DNA of 64,000 nucleotides from Cognatundibacterium rugosum. GTDB taxonomy: Bacteria; Pseudomonadota; Gammaproteobacteria; Burkholderiales; Burkholderiaceae_D. A program made the translations under genes and the position numbers. The notes beneath the pieces were generated by a model, which was not told where the DNA came from, ran no database searches, and worked only from the letters and a program-made list of their open reading frames with translations. Below are positions 50,810-58,882 of this stretch, in pieces. Each line of letters begins with the position of its first letter. The stretch's first letter is position 1. The stretch is from assembly GCF_014284365.1 (NCBI RefSeq), contig NZ_JACOGG010000003.1, positions 62,001 to 126,000 on the forward strand. Direction: 5' to 3'.

Positions 50810-50829
50810 ATTTGCACGGCTAGCGGTGA

Positions 50830-51711
50830 TCAGTCCGCTTGGCGCGCCACGTCTCGTATGTATTCACAGTAGGCCTGTTGCACATCTTCACGGCGCAATA
50901 GGCCGCTGTGTCCTGCGTCCTTGATGAACAGGTGTTTCTTATTTTTGGACGGGATAGCGTCAAACACTTTTTTTCCCAGCGCTGCCGGTGTCTGTACATC
51001 TTTCTCGGCGGTGATCACCAGTGCTGGTCCGGTATAGGAAGACATCGCTTTCACGTTGTCCACGCTGAGTATTCCCGGCTGAAATGAAAAACGTACAAAG
51101 GGTAGCGCATACCAAGGTGTGGACGCAGCGACGACTTCTTCTACAGTGCTTGCCGTCGTCTCTAAAATAATTCCGTCGGGTTGACGTTGTTGCGCGATAT
51201 AGCCAGCAATGAAACTGCCTAAAGAGTGCCCATGTACCACCAGCTTACCACTGGTTTTTGCGCGGACGGCATCGTAGACAGCCAGTGCATCCTGCTGCAA
51301 TGTAGGCGTGTCTGGCACGCCAGCGGTCCTGCCATAGCCACGGTAATCAACTGTGGTCAGGTTAATGTTGCAGCGACCTAAGTTTGCTAATGCGTAAGGG
51401 ATGGAATTGTCCACATGTGACAGATTGCCACCAAAATACAGCACGCTGACCTGACTACCCGGAAGCTGGAACGATAGTCCTTCCAGTTTAGTCTGGCCGG
51501 TGGATGTGATACTGATTTCGTTGATGCTGACAGCAGAATTTACTTTTTGCAGATCAGCCAGCGTGACCCTGGCCGATGATTGATAGCCAGTCGCGCTGTC
51601 AGGGCGTAAGAATTGTTTATCGCCGACCTCAATATGCATGCAGCCGCTGACGGTAAGTGCCATCGTTGCGATCAGCGTGATTGGTATACTTGCAGATACT
51701 CTTGTTTTCAT
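50830..51711 (-). CDS. alpha/beta hydrolase lipoprotein
   Basis: This 293-residue protein has a lipoprotein signal peptide with lipobox VSGC (Cys 24). The alpha/beta hydrolase fold shows the elbow GHSLGS (Ser 163), Asp 238 in TAEKDVQTP and His 268 in DAGHSG, a full triad. It resembles the BEM46/ABHD13-like group of peptidase-type hydrolases. It is probably anchored in the cell envelope; substrate unknown. It has no operon partner on this strand; the S9 peptidase upstream ends with its own terminator. Confidence 0.83.
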   Translation of the reverse strand: MKTRVSASIPITLIATMALTVSGCMHIEVGDKQFLRPDSATGYQSSARVTLADLQKVNSAVSINEISITSTGQTKLEGLSFQLPGSQVSVLYFGGNLSHVDNSIPYALANLGRCNINLTTVDYRGYGRTAGVPDTPTLQQDALAVYDAVRAKTSGKLVVHGHSLGSFIAGYIAQQRQPDGIILETTASTVEEVVAASTPWYALPFVRFSFQPGILSVDNVKAMSSYTGPALVITAEKDVQTPAALGKKVFDAIPSKNKKHLFIKDAGHSGLLRREDVQQAYCEYIRDVARQAD

Positions 51712-51833
51712 CGCGTTTCCTCCGAAAAAAGAGTAAATATTTTATCATTGGATTTGGCTTGTGTTGATCCGCTGACGAATGCATATGTCTGATTTCCTTT
51801 TTCAGGTGAGTATAAGATCGACGGGCCAGTAAT

Positions 51834-51874
51834 AAAAAAAACCGGCGGAACGTAGTGTCCGGCCGGGATTTTTT
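51834..51874 (-). terminator. terminator of the S9 peptidase gene
   Basis: On the reverse strand GCCGG pairs with CCGGC and is followed by a run of eight T residues. An A-run on the other side could make it partly bidirectional. Confidence 0.7.
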
Positions 51875-51945
51875 ATTGCTATGCCAGATCAGACAGGGCA
51901 AGCGGTTACTGCTGGCTAATGAGCGCTACATCAGGAAGAGCAGGC

Positions 51946-54369
51946 TTATTTTTTCAGGCATTTATCAAGGAACTGATCCTGTTCCCACAACAGATGCATG
52001 ATGTTTTCACGGGCGGCATAGCCATGACTTTCCTTAGGCAGGATCACCATGCGGGCAGGTGCCCCCAGACCTTTTAAAGCCTGGAAATAACGCTCGGTCT
52101 GCAACGTGAAGGTGCCCGGATTGTTATCTGCTTCTCCATGTACCAACAGAATAGGTGTTGTCATTTTATCGGCATTCATGAACGGCGACATCTTGGTGTA
52201 CACCTCCGGTGTTTCCCAGTAATTGCGCTGCTCACTCTGGAAGCCAAAAGGCGTCAGTGTGCGGTTGTAGGCACCGCTGCGCGCGATACCGCAGGCGAAC
52301 AACTTAGAGTGTGTGAGCAGATTGGCCGTCATAAAGGCACCGTAGGAGTGGCCACCTACCGCCACACGTTGACGGTCGATATACCCTAACTGATCCACTG
52401 CATCAATCGCAGCTTCGGCGTTATCGACTAACTGAGGAATGAAGTTGTCATTTGGCTCGGTTTTACCTTCACCGATAATCGGGAAGGCCGCATCATCCAT
52501 TACTGCATATCCTTTTGCAACCCAGTATACAAAGGAGCCATAGTTAGGGAAGGTGAACTGATTCGGATTGTGCGTGCTTTGTCCAGCGGAGTTTTTATCC
52601 TTGTATTCAGCCGGATAAGCCCAGATCAACAGGGGCAGTTTTTCTTTCTTTGTTTTGTCGTAGCCAGCTGGCAGATATAGGGTGCCGGATAACTCGACGC
52701 CATCTTTACGTTTGTATTTGATGACTTCTTTGCTCACATCTTTCAAGCCAATAAAAGGATTGGCGAAGCGTGTGATCGCAGTCAGTTGTTTGTCCGCCTG
52801 ATCACCAGCCTTCAGATCACGGAAGTAAAAATTAGGGTAATCGGTTTTCGATTGCAGTTGTACCAGCACCTTACCTTTTTTCAGATCTTCTATCGACAAA
52901 ATATTTTCGATTTTGTCAGTGTAAGCGGACTGATACAGCCGGTTCTTTTTCAAGCTCGTCAGATCGAGCTCATCAATAAACGGGAACTGACCTTTCTTAC
53001 TGTGACCGGCACCGATCAGATAGGCCTTGCCGTCCTCTATAGCCAGCACGCGACGATCAAACTCATTGCGTTTAGTTTCGAAGCGACCCGGATCAGCATA
53101 AATATCCTGCATATTTCTGTCGCCGATGACGCGTGGCGTTGCGGACGGTGTGGATGGATTAAACAGATAGGTTTTTAGATTGCGAGTGTCATACCAGTTG
53201 TCGTAGGCAATTGCGACTTGCTCATTGCCCCAAATGACACCGCCGAAGCGCTGTGGCGTTTTGAGCAAGGATACTGGCTCCTGATCAAAGGGTGCATTCC
53301 ACTGAAACAGTTCGTCACGATATTCTGTTTTGTTGGCCGGATCACCGCCATCCAGTGCCACCACATAGTACAGCGTGGCAGGCTTGTCACCACGCCAGCC
53401 CATGCTGCGCTTCCCCTTGGCTACAGCAGAAAATCCTTTAGGTATGATTTCATTCAAAGGCGTTTCATTGACGACCTTGATTACTTTGCCACTCAGATCG
53501 GTGACTGTGGCGCGGGTAGGGAAACGGTCGAGCGGAACAATGTAAGAAAATGGTTTTTGCAGGGTATCGAGCAGCAGAAATTTACCGTCCGGCGAAAAGC
53601 TGATGTCTTCATACATATCTGCTTTTTTGAACAAACTGCTTTTGCCATTGAGTGAGATTTTGACTAATTCAGAAGTGACCAGATTTTCAAAATTGGCCTC
53701 ATCATTTTTATTCTTCAGCAAATCTGCATAAGTGCGGTTTTGCGAAACGCTGCCGGTGGCATTTGAAATGATGGCACCAGTTGGCAAGTCTTTGCTGTTA
53801 TCGAGTAAAGCCGTACGGTTTTTTGGCAATACCTTGACCAGCAAATTGTCGCTGTCTTTAAACCAGCTGTAAGGCGCACCCAGATTGGCGTTCAGGTTGG
53901 CTTCGCTGATTTTTTTTGCAGTCGCGCTTTCTACGTCGATCACCCACAGCTCTACGCCTTTAGCGGCGGTATGGGTGAACGCAATTTTCTTTTCATTGGG
54001 TGACCAGCTGACATTCGCGATCAATGGATTGGCAGGCAAGCCCTTGACCTGGACTTCTTCACCGCCTGCGACTTTGCGCAGCTTGAGGTTGTTCACATAG
54101 GTCAGGGTGCTGCTGATATTGGTGACCGGATTAATACGCAAACCGGCCAGCCGCATTTCTGTCTGGCTCAGATCGCTCAGGGTTTTATAGGTATTGCGAA
54201 AACTCAGCAACAGATTCTGATTGTGATGATCCATGCTGACGGTTGGCGGGCGCTGGAAGTCGGCCAGATCGAGGATGGATTTGGGTGGTAACTGATAACT
54301 CAGATTTTCCTGCGCGCTGGCGTTGGCGCACAGGCCAGCCAGTAAAATCAGGCTTAATGAACGTTTCAT
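51946..54369 (-). CDS. secreted S9 family peptidase (prolyl oligopeptidase clan)
   Basis: This is an 807-residue serine peptidase with an N-terminal Sec signal peptide (cleavage probably after NASAQ-type site near residue 19). A beta-propeller-like N-terminal two thirds carries repeats such as SWSPNEKKIAFTHT and SFSPDGKFLLLDT. The catalytic alpha/beta domain shows GGHSYGAF (Ser 675), GEADNNPGT (Asp 748) and ESHGY (His 782). It resembles the plant chloroplast glutamyl endopeptidase group. Likely periplasmic or secreted; specificity unknown. Confidence 0.9.
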   Translation of the reverse strand: MKRSLSLILLAGLCANASAQENLSYQLPPKSILDLADFQRPPTVSMDHHNQNLLLSFRNTYKTLSDLSQTEMRLAGLRINPVTNISSTLTYVNNLKLRKVAGGEEVQVKGLPANPLIANVSWSPNEKKIAFTHTAAKGVELWVIDVESATAKKISEANLNANLGAPYSWFKDSDNLLVKVLPKNRTALLDNSKDLPTGAIISNATGSVSQNRTYADLLKNKNDEANFENLVTSELVKISLNGKSSLFKKADMYEDISFSPDGKFLLLDTLQKPFSYIVPLDRFPTRATVTDLSGKVIKVVNETPLNEIIPKGFSAVAKGKRSMGWRGDKPATLYYVVALDGGDPANKTEYRDELFQWNAPFDQEPVSLLKTPQRFGGVIWGNEQVAIAYDNWYDTRNLKTYLFNPSTPSATPRVIGDRNMQDIYADPGRFETKRNEFDRRVLAIEDGKAYLIGAGHSKKGQFPFIDELDLTSLKKNRLYQSAYTDKIENILSIEDLKKGKVLVQLQSKTDYPNFYFRDLKAGDQADKQLTAITRFANPFIGLKDVSKEVIKYKRKDGVELSGTLYLPAGYDKTKKEKLPLLIWAYPAEYKDKNSAGQSTHNPNQFTFPNYGSFVYWVAKGYAVMDDAAFPIIGEGKTEPNDNFIPQLVDNAEAAIDAVDQLGYIDRQRVAVGGHSYGAFMTANLLTHSKLFACGIARSGAYNRTLTPFGFQSEQRNYWETPEVYTKMSPFMNADKMTTPILLVHGEADNNPGTFTLQTERYFQALKGLGAPARMVILPKESHGYAARENIMHLLWEQDQFLDKCLKK

Positions 54370-54902
54370 GGCAATCCCTGTTATTTTAAAAAATGAAGTA
54401 GCTCAGCCCATGCCGGCGGAGAGAAACCCAGCCAAGTTGCTGCACGGAGTTGGCTGGTGAGGAGCTGGCTTAGAAGTGTAGCCGCTAAATTAGTTCAACT
54501 TACATGAATTCATACTGGCTCGTTCAATCCAGGGGCAGGTCGCCGATGTCTGACCTTGCGATAGTGCGCCCATGGTCATTCGCGTTATCTGAACACGTCA
54601 ACAAGACTGGTTCAGGCATTGCACATCTGATGACGCTCACCGTGTTTAGCTGTGTATAGCATGGCATCCGTCTTCAGGAACAGTACATGTTCAGTTTTGC
54701 ATTCAGGTTCGCAGCCAGCGATGCCGCCGCTGATGTTGGTCAGTCTGTTGTCTTGATGGCAGATGCCATCCAGTTTGCCCGGCTACCCAGCATCTGCCAT
54801 GTGTTCGACACGATGGTGCTGGATCACGATGCTGCCGGCTTGCACTTAACGTTGTTTGGCAGCTACGCTGGAATCGCGTTGGCTATTTAATGATGTAATA
54901 TT
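54370..54902. other. intergenic region upstream of the LuxR gene, with gene debris
   Basis: More than 500 bases separate the divergent S9 peptidase and LuxR genes. Only the GGDEF C-terminal remnant (54612-54770) is recognisable. A 67-codon frame on the plus strand (54687-54890) overlaps it antisense and has no ribosome site. Confidence 0.5.
54612..54770 (-). pseudogene. decayed C-terminus of a GGDEF diguanylate cyclase
   Basis: The reverse strand from 54731 down to the TGA at 54614-54612 reads SGGIAG...CKTEHVLFLKTDAMLY and ends near QMCNA. It aligns with the end of the intact cyclase at 58.9 kb (about 23 of 38 residues the same). Upstream only LTNIS is still alignable; an in-frame TAG follows and the GGEEF part is missing. 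It is therefore a remnant of a paralogous gene. Confidence 0.75.
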
Positions 54903-54920
54903 GCAAACTAGTGGGTTTGC
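54903..54920 (+). promoter_or_regulatory. dyad upstream of the LuxR gene
   Basis: GCAAAC (54903-54908) and GTTTGC (54915-54920) form an 18-base dyad, overlapping the end of a TAATAT box (54896-54901) and 21 bases before the start codon. Size and position suit an autoregulatory lux-box-like operator, though the sequence differs from the classical lux box. Confidence 0.4.
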
Positions 54921-54941
54921 TTACGTACAAAAGGAGATGAA

Positions 54942-55658
54942 TTGCTGGAACAGGATCAACTGAATAAGTTACTGGATGCACAAAGTGAGTCACAATGGGC
55001 GACGACGTTGCAGACCCTGGCGGATCAGCTGGGTTTTGAACGTATGTTGTTTGGTGTCGTGCCGCACAAGGCTCAGCCCCTGGAATCAGCTTTTCTGATC
55101 AGCAATTATCCAACGGAATGGCGGGCGGTCTATCACAGTCAGAACATGCACCATGTTGACCCGACAGTCAGTCATTGCCTGCAGAGTGCGTTGCCCATCA
55201 TTTGGGGACCCGCCGTTTTTCGGGGTGTTCAGTTGCAGCAATTTTACGAACAGGCTTGCAGTTTCGGTCTGCGCTCTGGCGTGACGCTGCCTGTTCATGG
55301 CCGTTCCGGCGAATTTGGCATGCTCAGTTTCGTGACTGATGTCAGCCATTGCGAGGACAGCAGGGTGGAGACGCTGGCTGACCTGACGCTACTGCGTGAC
55401 TATGTCCTGGAATCGTCGCGCAAATTCACGCTGACGCAAACGCCGGCGGCCGGCTCCGTCATGTTGACGGCACGTGAGCTGGAATGCCTGAAGTGGGTTG
55501 CAGCCGGCAAATCATCCTGGGAAGTCTCGCGCATCCTGGGACGCTCCGAAGCCACTGTCAACTTCCATATGGCGAATATTATGCGCAAGTTCGATGTCAG
55601 CACTCGCCAGCAGGCAGTGGTCAAGTCAATTGCGGCGGGCTTGGTCGCACCTGGCTGA
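54942..55658 (+). CDS. LuxR family regulator with autoinducer-binding domain (LuxR solo)
   Basis: This 238-residue quorum-sensing type regulator has an N-terminal acyl-homoserine-lactone domain (about 15-165) that keeps Trp60, Tyr64, Asp73, Pro74, Trp88 and Gly113, the six residues conserved in TraR/LuxR ligand sites. The C-terminal LuxR HTH (LTARELECLKWVAAGKSSW, then SEATVNFHMANIMRKF) spans about 170-235. The start is TTG at 54942, supported by AAGGAG (54931-54936) five bases upstream. No luxI-type synthase is present in the window. Activation by an exogenous or distally made AHL is inferred. Confidence 0.9.
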   Translation: MLEQDQLNKLLDAQSESQWATTLQTLADQLGFERMLFGVVPHKAQPLESAFLISNYPTEWRAVYHSQNMHHVDPTVSHCLQSALPIIWGPAVFRGVQLQQFYEQACSFGLRSGVTLPVHGRSGEFGMLSFVTDVSHCEDSRVETLADLTLLRDYVLESSRKFTLTQTPAAGSVMLTARELECLKWVAAGKSSWEVSRILGRSEATVNFHMANIMRKFDVSTRQQAVVKSIAAGLVAPG

Positions 55659-56055
55659 ACCAGCGGCCTCTGACGCTGCTCTCAGGTCGCTTTGCCAATG
55701 ACGCATACTCAAATACAAGGCCAACAGCATAACCATGGCGACGGCATCCAGCAAGCCTGTTCATAGCGCCCCATATGACGGTGTGAGGTCAGAGTGTCCC
55801 CGGAGTTTAGTCTGATCATGCGAAGTCTAGCCAGCGCACCTGCTGGCTCGGGGTGGCAACATCAGCGCGGGAAGTCTGCTCATGGTCTTGCTTAGCCCCT
55901 TGAAAAGTACTGGAAAGACGAGGCGGATAAAAAGCGACCGTCTTTTCCAGGCTAACACCGGAACCGGATAGTTTGAGCTAACAGATCTGCTAGTACCGAT
56001 CTTATGCGTGCTGCATAACAATGAAGACTCTTGATCACCACTTCAAGGAGCCATC
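55659..56055. other. intergenic region between the LuxR gene and the small ORF
   Basis: These 397 bases contain no recognisable gene. The clearest structure is CTGGAAAGACG (55910-55920) with CGTCTTTTCCAG (55939-55950), a stem of 11-12 bp with one bulge and an 18-base loop, without a T-run. A good ribosome site closes the region. Confidence 0.45.
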
Positions 56056-56220
56056 ATGCAACTTAACGTCAAAATCGGAACACGTACCGTTTTCCCAAAA
56101 TCCGAACTGTTCGTCATGCATCGTCTGCATACCAACGTCTTTAGCGGGCGTATTGGGGGCGTGCCCATCATGAGCGGCATGGAAATCGATGCTTGCGACG
56201 CGATGGACTCTGATCATTGA
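56056..56220 (+). CDS. small ORF of unknown function (54 residues)
   Basis: The ATG at 56056 lies 5 bases after AAGGAG (56045-56050), an excellent ribosome site. The product is 54 residues with no cysteine pairs, membrane segment or recognised domain. The N-terminal half is basic (KIGTRTVFPK), the C-terminal part acidic (EIDACDAMDSD), with a Gly-Gly in the middle (GRIGG, residues 31-35). I do not recognise it. It lies between the LuxR solo and the TonB receptor. Confidence 0.4.
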   Translation: MQLNVKIGTRTVFPKSELFVMHRLHTNVFSGRIGGVPIMSGMEIDACDAMDSDH

Positions 56221-56409
56221 CAGCAAACGCAATCGGGCAGGTGCTGCGCCGCGGTAGCGTGCTCCATCGCGACCCACTCAACTAATCTCGTTGTGCTTTT
56301 TGTTCGTGTGTTCGGATGTTTTGCTTGTCAATGCCAAGCGCTTTCAGCGAACTGCGCATACGCTTTTCAATCAATTCAGGCTAACCCACACATCACTTAA
56401 AAACAGAAA
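56221..56409. other. leader region of the TonB-dependent receptor gene
   Basis: This 189-base stretch has no gene and no obvious promoter, Fur box or terminator. An A-rich segment just before the ATG at 56410 replaces a clear Shine-Dalgarno. Confidence 0.4.
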
Positions 56410-58620
56410 ATGAAACAATTCAAGAATCTTGCATGTCGTTTACCTATTCCTGCGGCTGTCAGCATGGCGTTAGCATGGCAGGTAAGCTGCGCCCAGGATA
56501 TGCCGGTCGGTGCAGACCCAAACTCCCGCTCTGCTTACGATAATAAGTTGTATCGGGTGGAGGTCAAGGGGCGGCCGCAAAGCGATGTGGACTTGCGACG
56601 CAACGCTGTCGTGGCAAAACAGATAGTCGGACGCGAAGAGATCGATCGGTTTGGCGACAGTAATGTCAATGAGGTAGTGCGCCGTCTGCCTGGCGTGGAT
56701 ATCCAGAATGGCCAGCCCCGCCTGCGTGGCATGGGGTCAGGCTATACGCAGATACTGATCAACGGCGAGCCTGCTCCAAGCGGCTTCTTGCTGGAACAGA
56801 TCAATCCGGCGCAAGTTGAGCGTATCGAGATTCAGAAGGCCGCCACGGCGGACCAGAGCACGCAGGCGGTGGCAGGCAGCATCAATATCGTTCTGAAAAC
56901 TGTAGCAAAGAAACGCCAGGCCAGTGTCAAGTTGGGTGTCGCATACAGCACCGGGCGGCCGACGGCGAATGTGAGCGCGCTCTATAGCGAGAGGGCGGGC
57001 GACCTCTCTTATTCATTACCCGTCTCAGCCTACGAGTATGACAGCAGTGCAGAAATGAAGGTGTCGCGGTACGTTGCAGGCAGCTTGGGTACTGTCGGCA
57101 CAGCGCAGCAATTGGCGCAACAGCCTATGTGGGGCCATAGTATCAATGCCTCGCCGCAGCTTAACTGGCGTATAGACGATGACCAAAGCATCAACTTGCA
57201 GGCTTTCTTGCAGCGTTCCGATTGGCATAGCAAGGTGCAGTTCACCGATATTGCGGCCAGCAATCCATTGCTGTTTGAAGATTCCAGCAACAATGAGGGC
57301 CGCTTCGAGAACCACCGCTTGACTGGTCAATGGAGTGTGCGCTTCAGCGGTGAACGCAAACTGGATTTGAAGTTGATGATGGGGCAAGCCCTCAATGAAT
57401 TCGTCAACCAGAGCTATCGCGCGAACCTGCCCTACCGGCATAGTGTGGGCGAGGGCAGGGATCGCACGCTGACCCAATCGGGTAAATATGGCCAACTGCT
57501 CGGTGACGCTCATCGTCTGTCAGCCGGATGGGAATTTGAATTCCGCCGCCGCGACGACGAGCGCAATGTTACAGTGCTTGGATTGCAGCAATTGCCGGGA
57601 ATGGATACTCTTCCCCTGCATGCGAAGATAGACCGGCAGGCGTACTATCTTCAGGACGAATGGGAGTTGTCGGACCAGTGGCTGCTGTATGGCGGTTTAC
57701 GGCACGAGACGATTGCTACGCGTAGCGACACTTTTGATGGTGCAGTGAGTAACCGCAGCCAGGTCATGTCGCCGTTATTACATGTCAATTTCAAGCCCGA
57801 CCCCAAGGGGTGTGATGTGATACGCGGCAGTCTGACCCGTAGCTATAAGGCCCCCGATCTGTATTCGCTCGTACCAAGACCCACACTGAATAGCATTTAT
57901 CCTTTGCCTACGCAGCAGAACGATCAGGTGGCTGCGGACCGGGCCGGGAATCCTGGGTTGCGACCAGAACTGGCGACAGGCCTTGATCTGGCGTATGAAA
58001 TGTATTTCACCGGTGGCGGTTTGTTCAGCGTCGGCCTGTTCCATCGACGCGTCGAGGATTTGATCCGCTACGTCACCACTTTGGAAAATGTCAGCTGGGC
58101 CACTGTACCGCGTTGGGTCAGCCGTCCGCAAAATATCTCATCAGCCAACAGCAGTGGGATTGAACTGGAATTCAAGGGGCCGGCATCGCAACTCTTGCCT
58201 GGACTGGTTGACGCCAAGACGCGGCTGGATTTACGTGGCACGCTCAATCTCTACCGAAGCAAGGTCGATGCCGTACCGATGCCAAACAGTCGCCTGGACG
58301 GCCAGCAGCCTTGGTCCGCCACGCTAGGCTTTGACTATAAGGCGCAACATGTACCGCTGACTGTCGGCGCCAACTTGTCTTACACGCCCGGCTATGACAC
58401 GCAGCAGACTTTGTCGCAAGCGTTGAAGCAAACGCGCAGTCGCGCACTGGACCTGTACGCGTTGTGGAATTGGAATCAACAAGTGAGCTTACGCTTTGGC
58501 GCTACCAATGCCGCCCCACAGTGGACAGGAAGGATCACGAGTACCGACGACGGCTCCAGCGTCCAGGTGCAGAGGAAGACACGTCCAAACTACACTGTCG
58601 CCATCGACATCAAACTCTGA
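56410..58620 (+). CDS. TonB-dependent outer-membrane receptor
   Basis: This 736-residue receptor has a signal peptide (about 1-28, ending in VSCAQ). The plug domain (about 50-170) has VVAKQIVGREEIDRFGDSNVNEVVRRLPGV, LRGMGSGYTQILINGEPA and VERIEIQKAATADQSTQAVAGSINIVLK features. A 22-strand type barrel with many aromatic residues follows. It ends in Leu rather than the usual Phe. A TonB box is not obvious after the signal peptide. The cargo is unknown; no Fur box, siderophore genes or sigma/anti-sigma pair is adjacent. LuxR control is possible from position alone. Confidence 0.87.
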   Translation: MKQFKNLACRLPIPAAVSMALAWQVSCAQDMPVGADPNSRSAYDNKLYRVEVKGRPQSDVDLRRNAVVAKQIVGREEIDRFGDSNVNEVVRRLPGVDIQNGQPRLRGMGSGYTQILINGEPAPSGFLLEQINPAQVERIEIQKAATADQSTQAVAGSINIVLKTVAKKRQASVKLGVAYSTGRPTANVSALYSERAGDLSYSLPVSAYEYDSSAEMKVSRYVAGSLGTVGTAQQLAQQPMWGHSINASPQLNWRIDDDQSINLQAFLQRSDWHSKVQFTDIAASNPLLFEDSSNNEGRFENHRLTGQWSVRFSGERKLDLKLMMGQALNEFVNQSYRANLPYRHSVGEGRDRTLTQSGKYGQLLGDAHRLSAGWEFEFRRRDDERNVTVLGLQQLPGMDTLPLHAKIDRQAYYLQDEWELSDQWLLYGGLRHETIATRSDTFDGAVSNRSQVMSPLLHVNFKPDPKGCDVIRGSLTRSYKAPDLYSLVPRPTLNSIYPLPTQQNDQVAADRAGNPGLRPELATGLDLAYEMYFTGGGLFSVGLFHRRVEDLIRYVTTLENVSWATVPRWVSRPQNISSANSSGIELEFKGPASQLLPGLVDAKTRLDLRGTLNLYRSKVDAVPMPNSRLDGQQPWSATLGFDYKAQHVPLTVGANLSYTPGYDTQQTLSQALKQTRSRALDLYALWNWNQQVSLRFGATNAAPQWTGRITSTDDGSSVQVQRKTRPNYTVAIDIKL

Positions 58621-58651
58621 CTTGTCGGAAGGGAGGGGCGCTGGGACCGCC

Positions 58652-58747
58652 GTACCCTTCTTTCCGGACCCGGAGTACAGCCAGCGCTACAACCGCTACA
58701 CCTACGTGTGGAAGCAGAAGACGAATCTGACCGATTCGACTTGGTTT
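58652..58747 (+). pseudogene. short Rhs-like coding remnant
   Basis: After the receptor stop, this frame reads FPDPEYSQRYNRYTYVW and then TNLTDSTWF. That resembles the end of the Rhs repeat core (typically P-x-YSQSFNRY-x-YVxNNPLxxTDP). No Rhs protein precedes it: upstream the frame overlaps the receptor gene. It is probably the leftover of a deleted or moved Rhs cassette. Confidence 0.5.
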
Positions 58748-58882
58748 CTGATGAATGATGATGCGATCGCAGCTGGATTGTTGCGCGTCAGTCTTCACTG
58801 AAAGCGGGAAAGCACATACAGCTACCTTCGTGTATCGCGGAGTTAGTGCATGCAAGCGGTGCGTACTGGTTCTGGTGTCGTC

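Noticed and set aside
54687-54890. 67-codon plus-strand ORF upstream of the LuxR gene
   Set aside because: It runs antisense to the GGDEF remnant, lacks a ribosome site and has no recognisable domain.
56035-56277. 80-codon reverse-strand ORF opposite the small ORF
   Set aside because: The plus-strand frame has the strong Shine-Dalgarno; the reverse frame has none.
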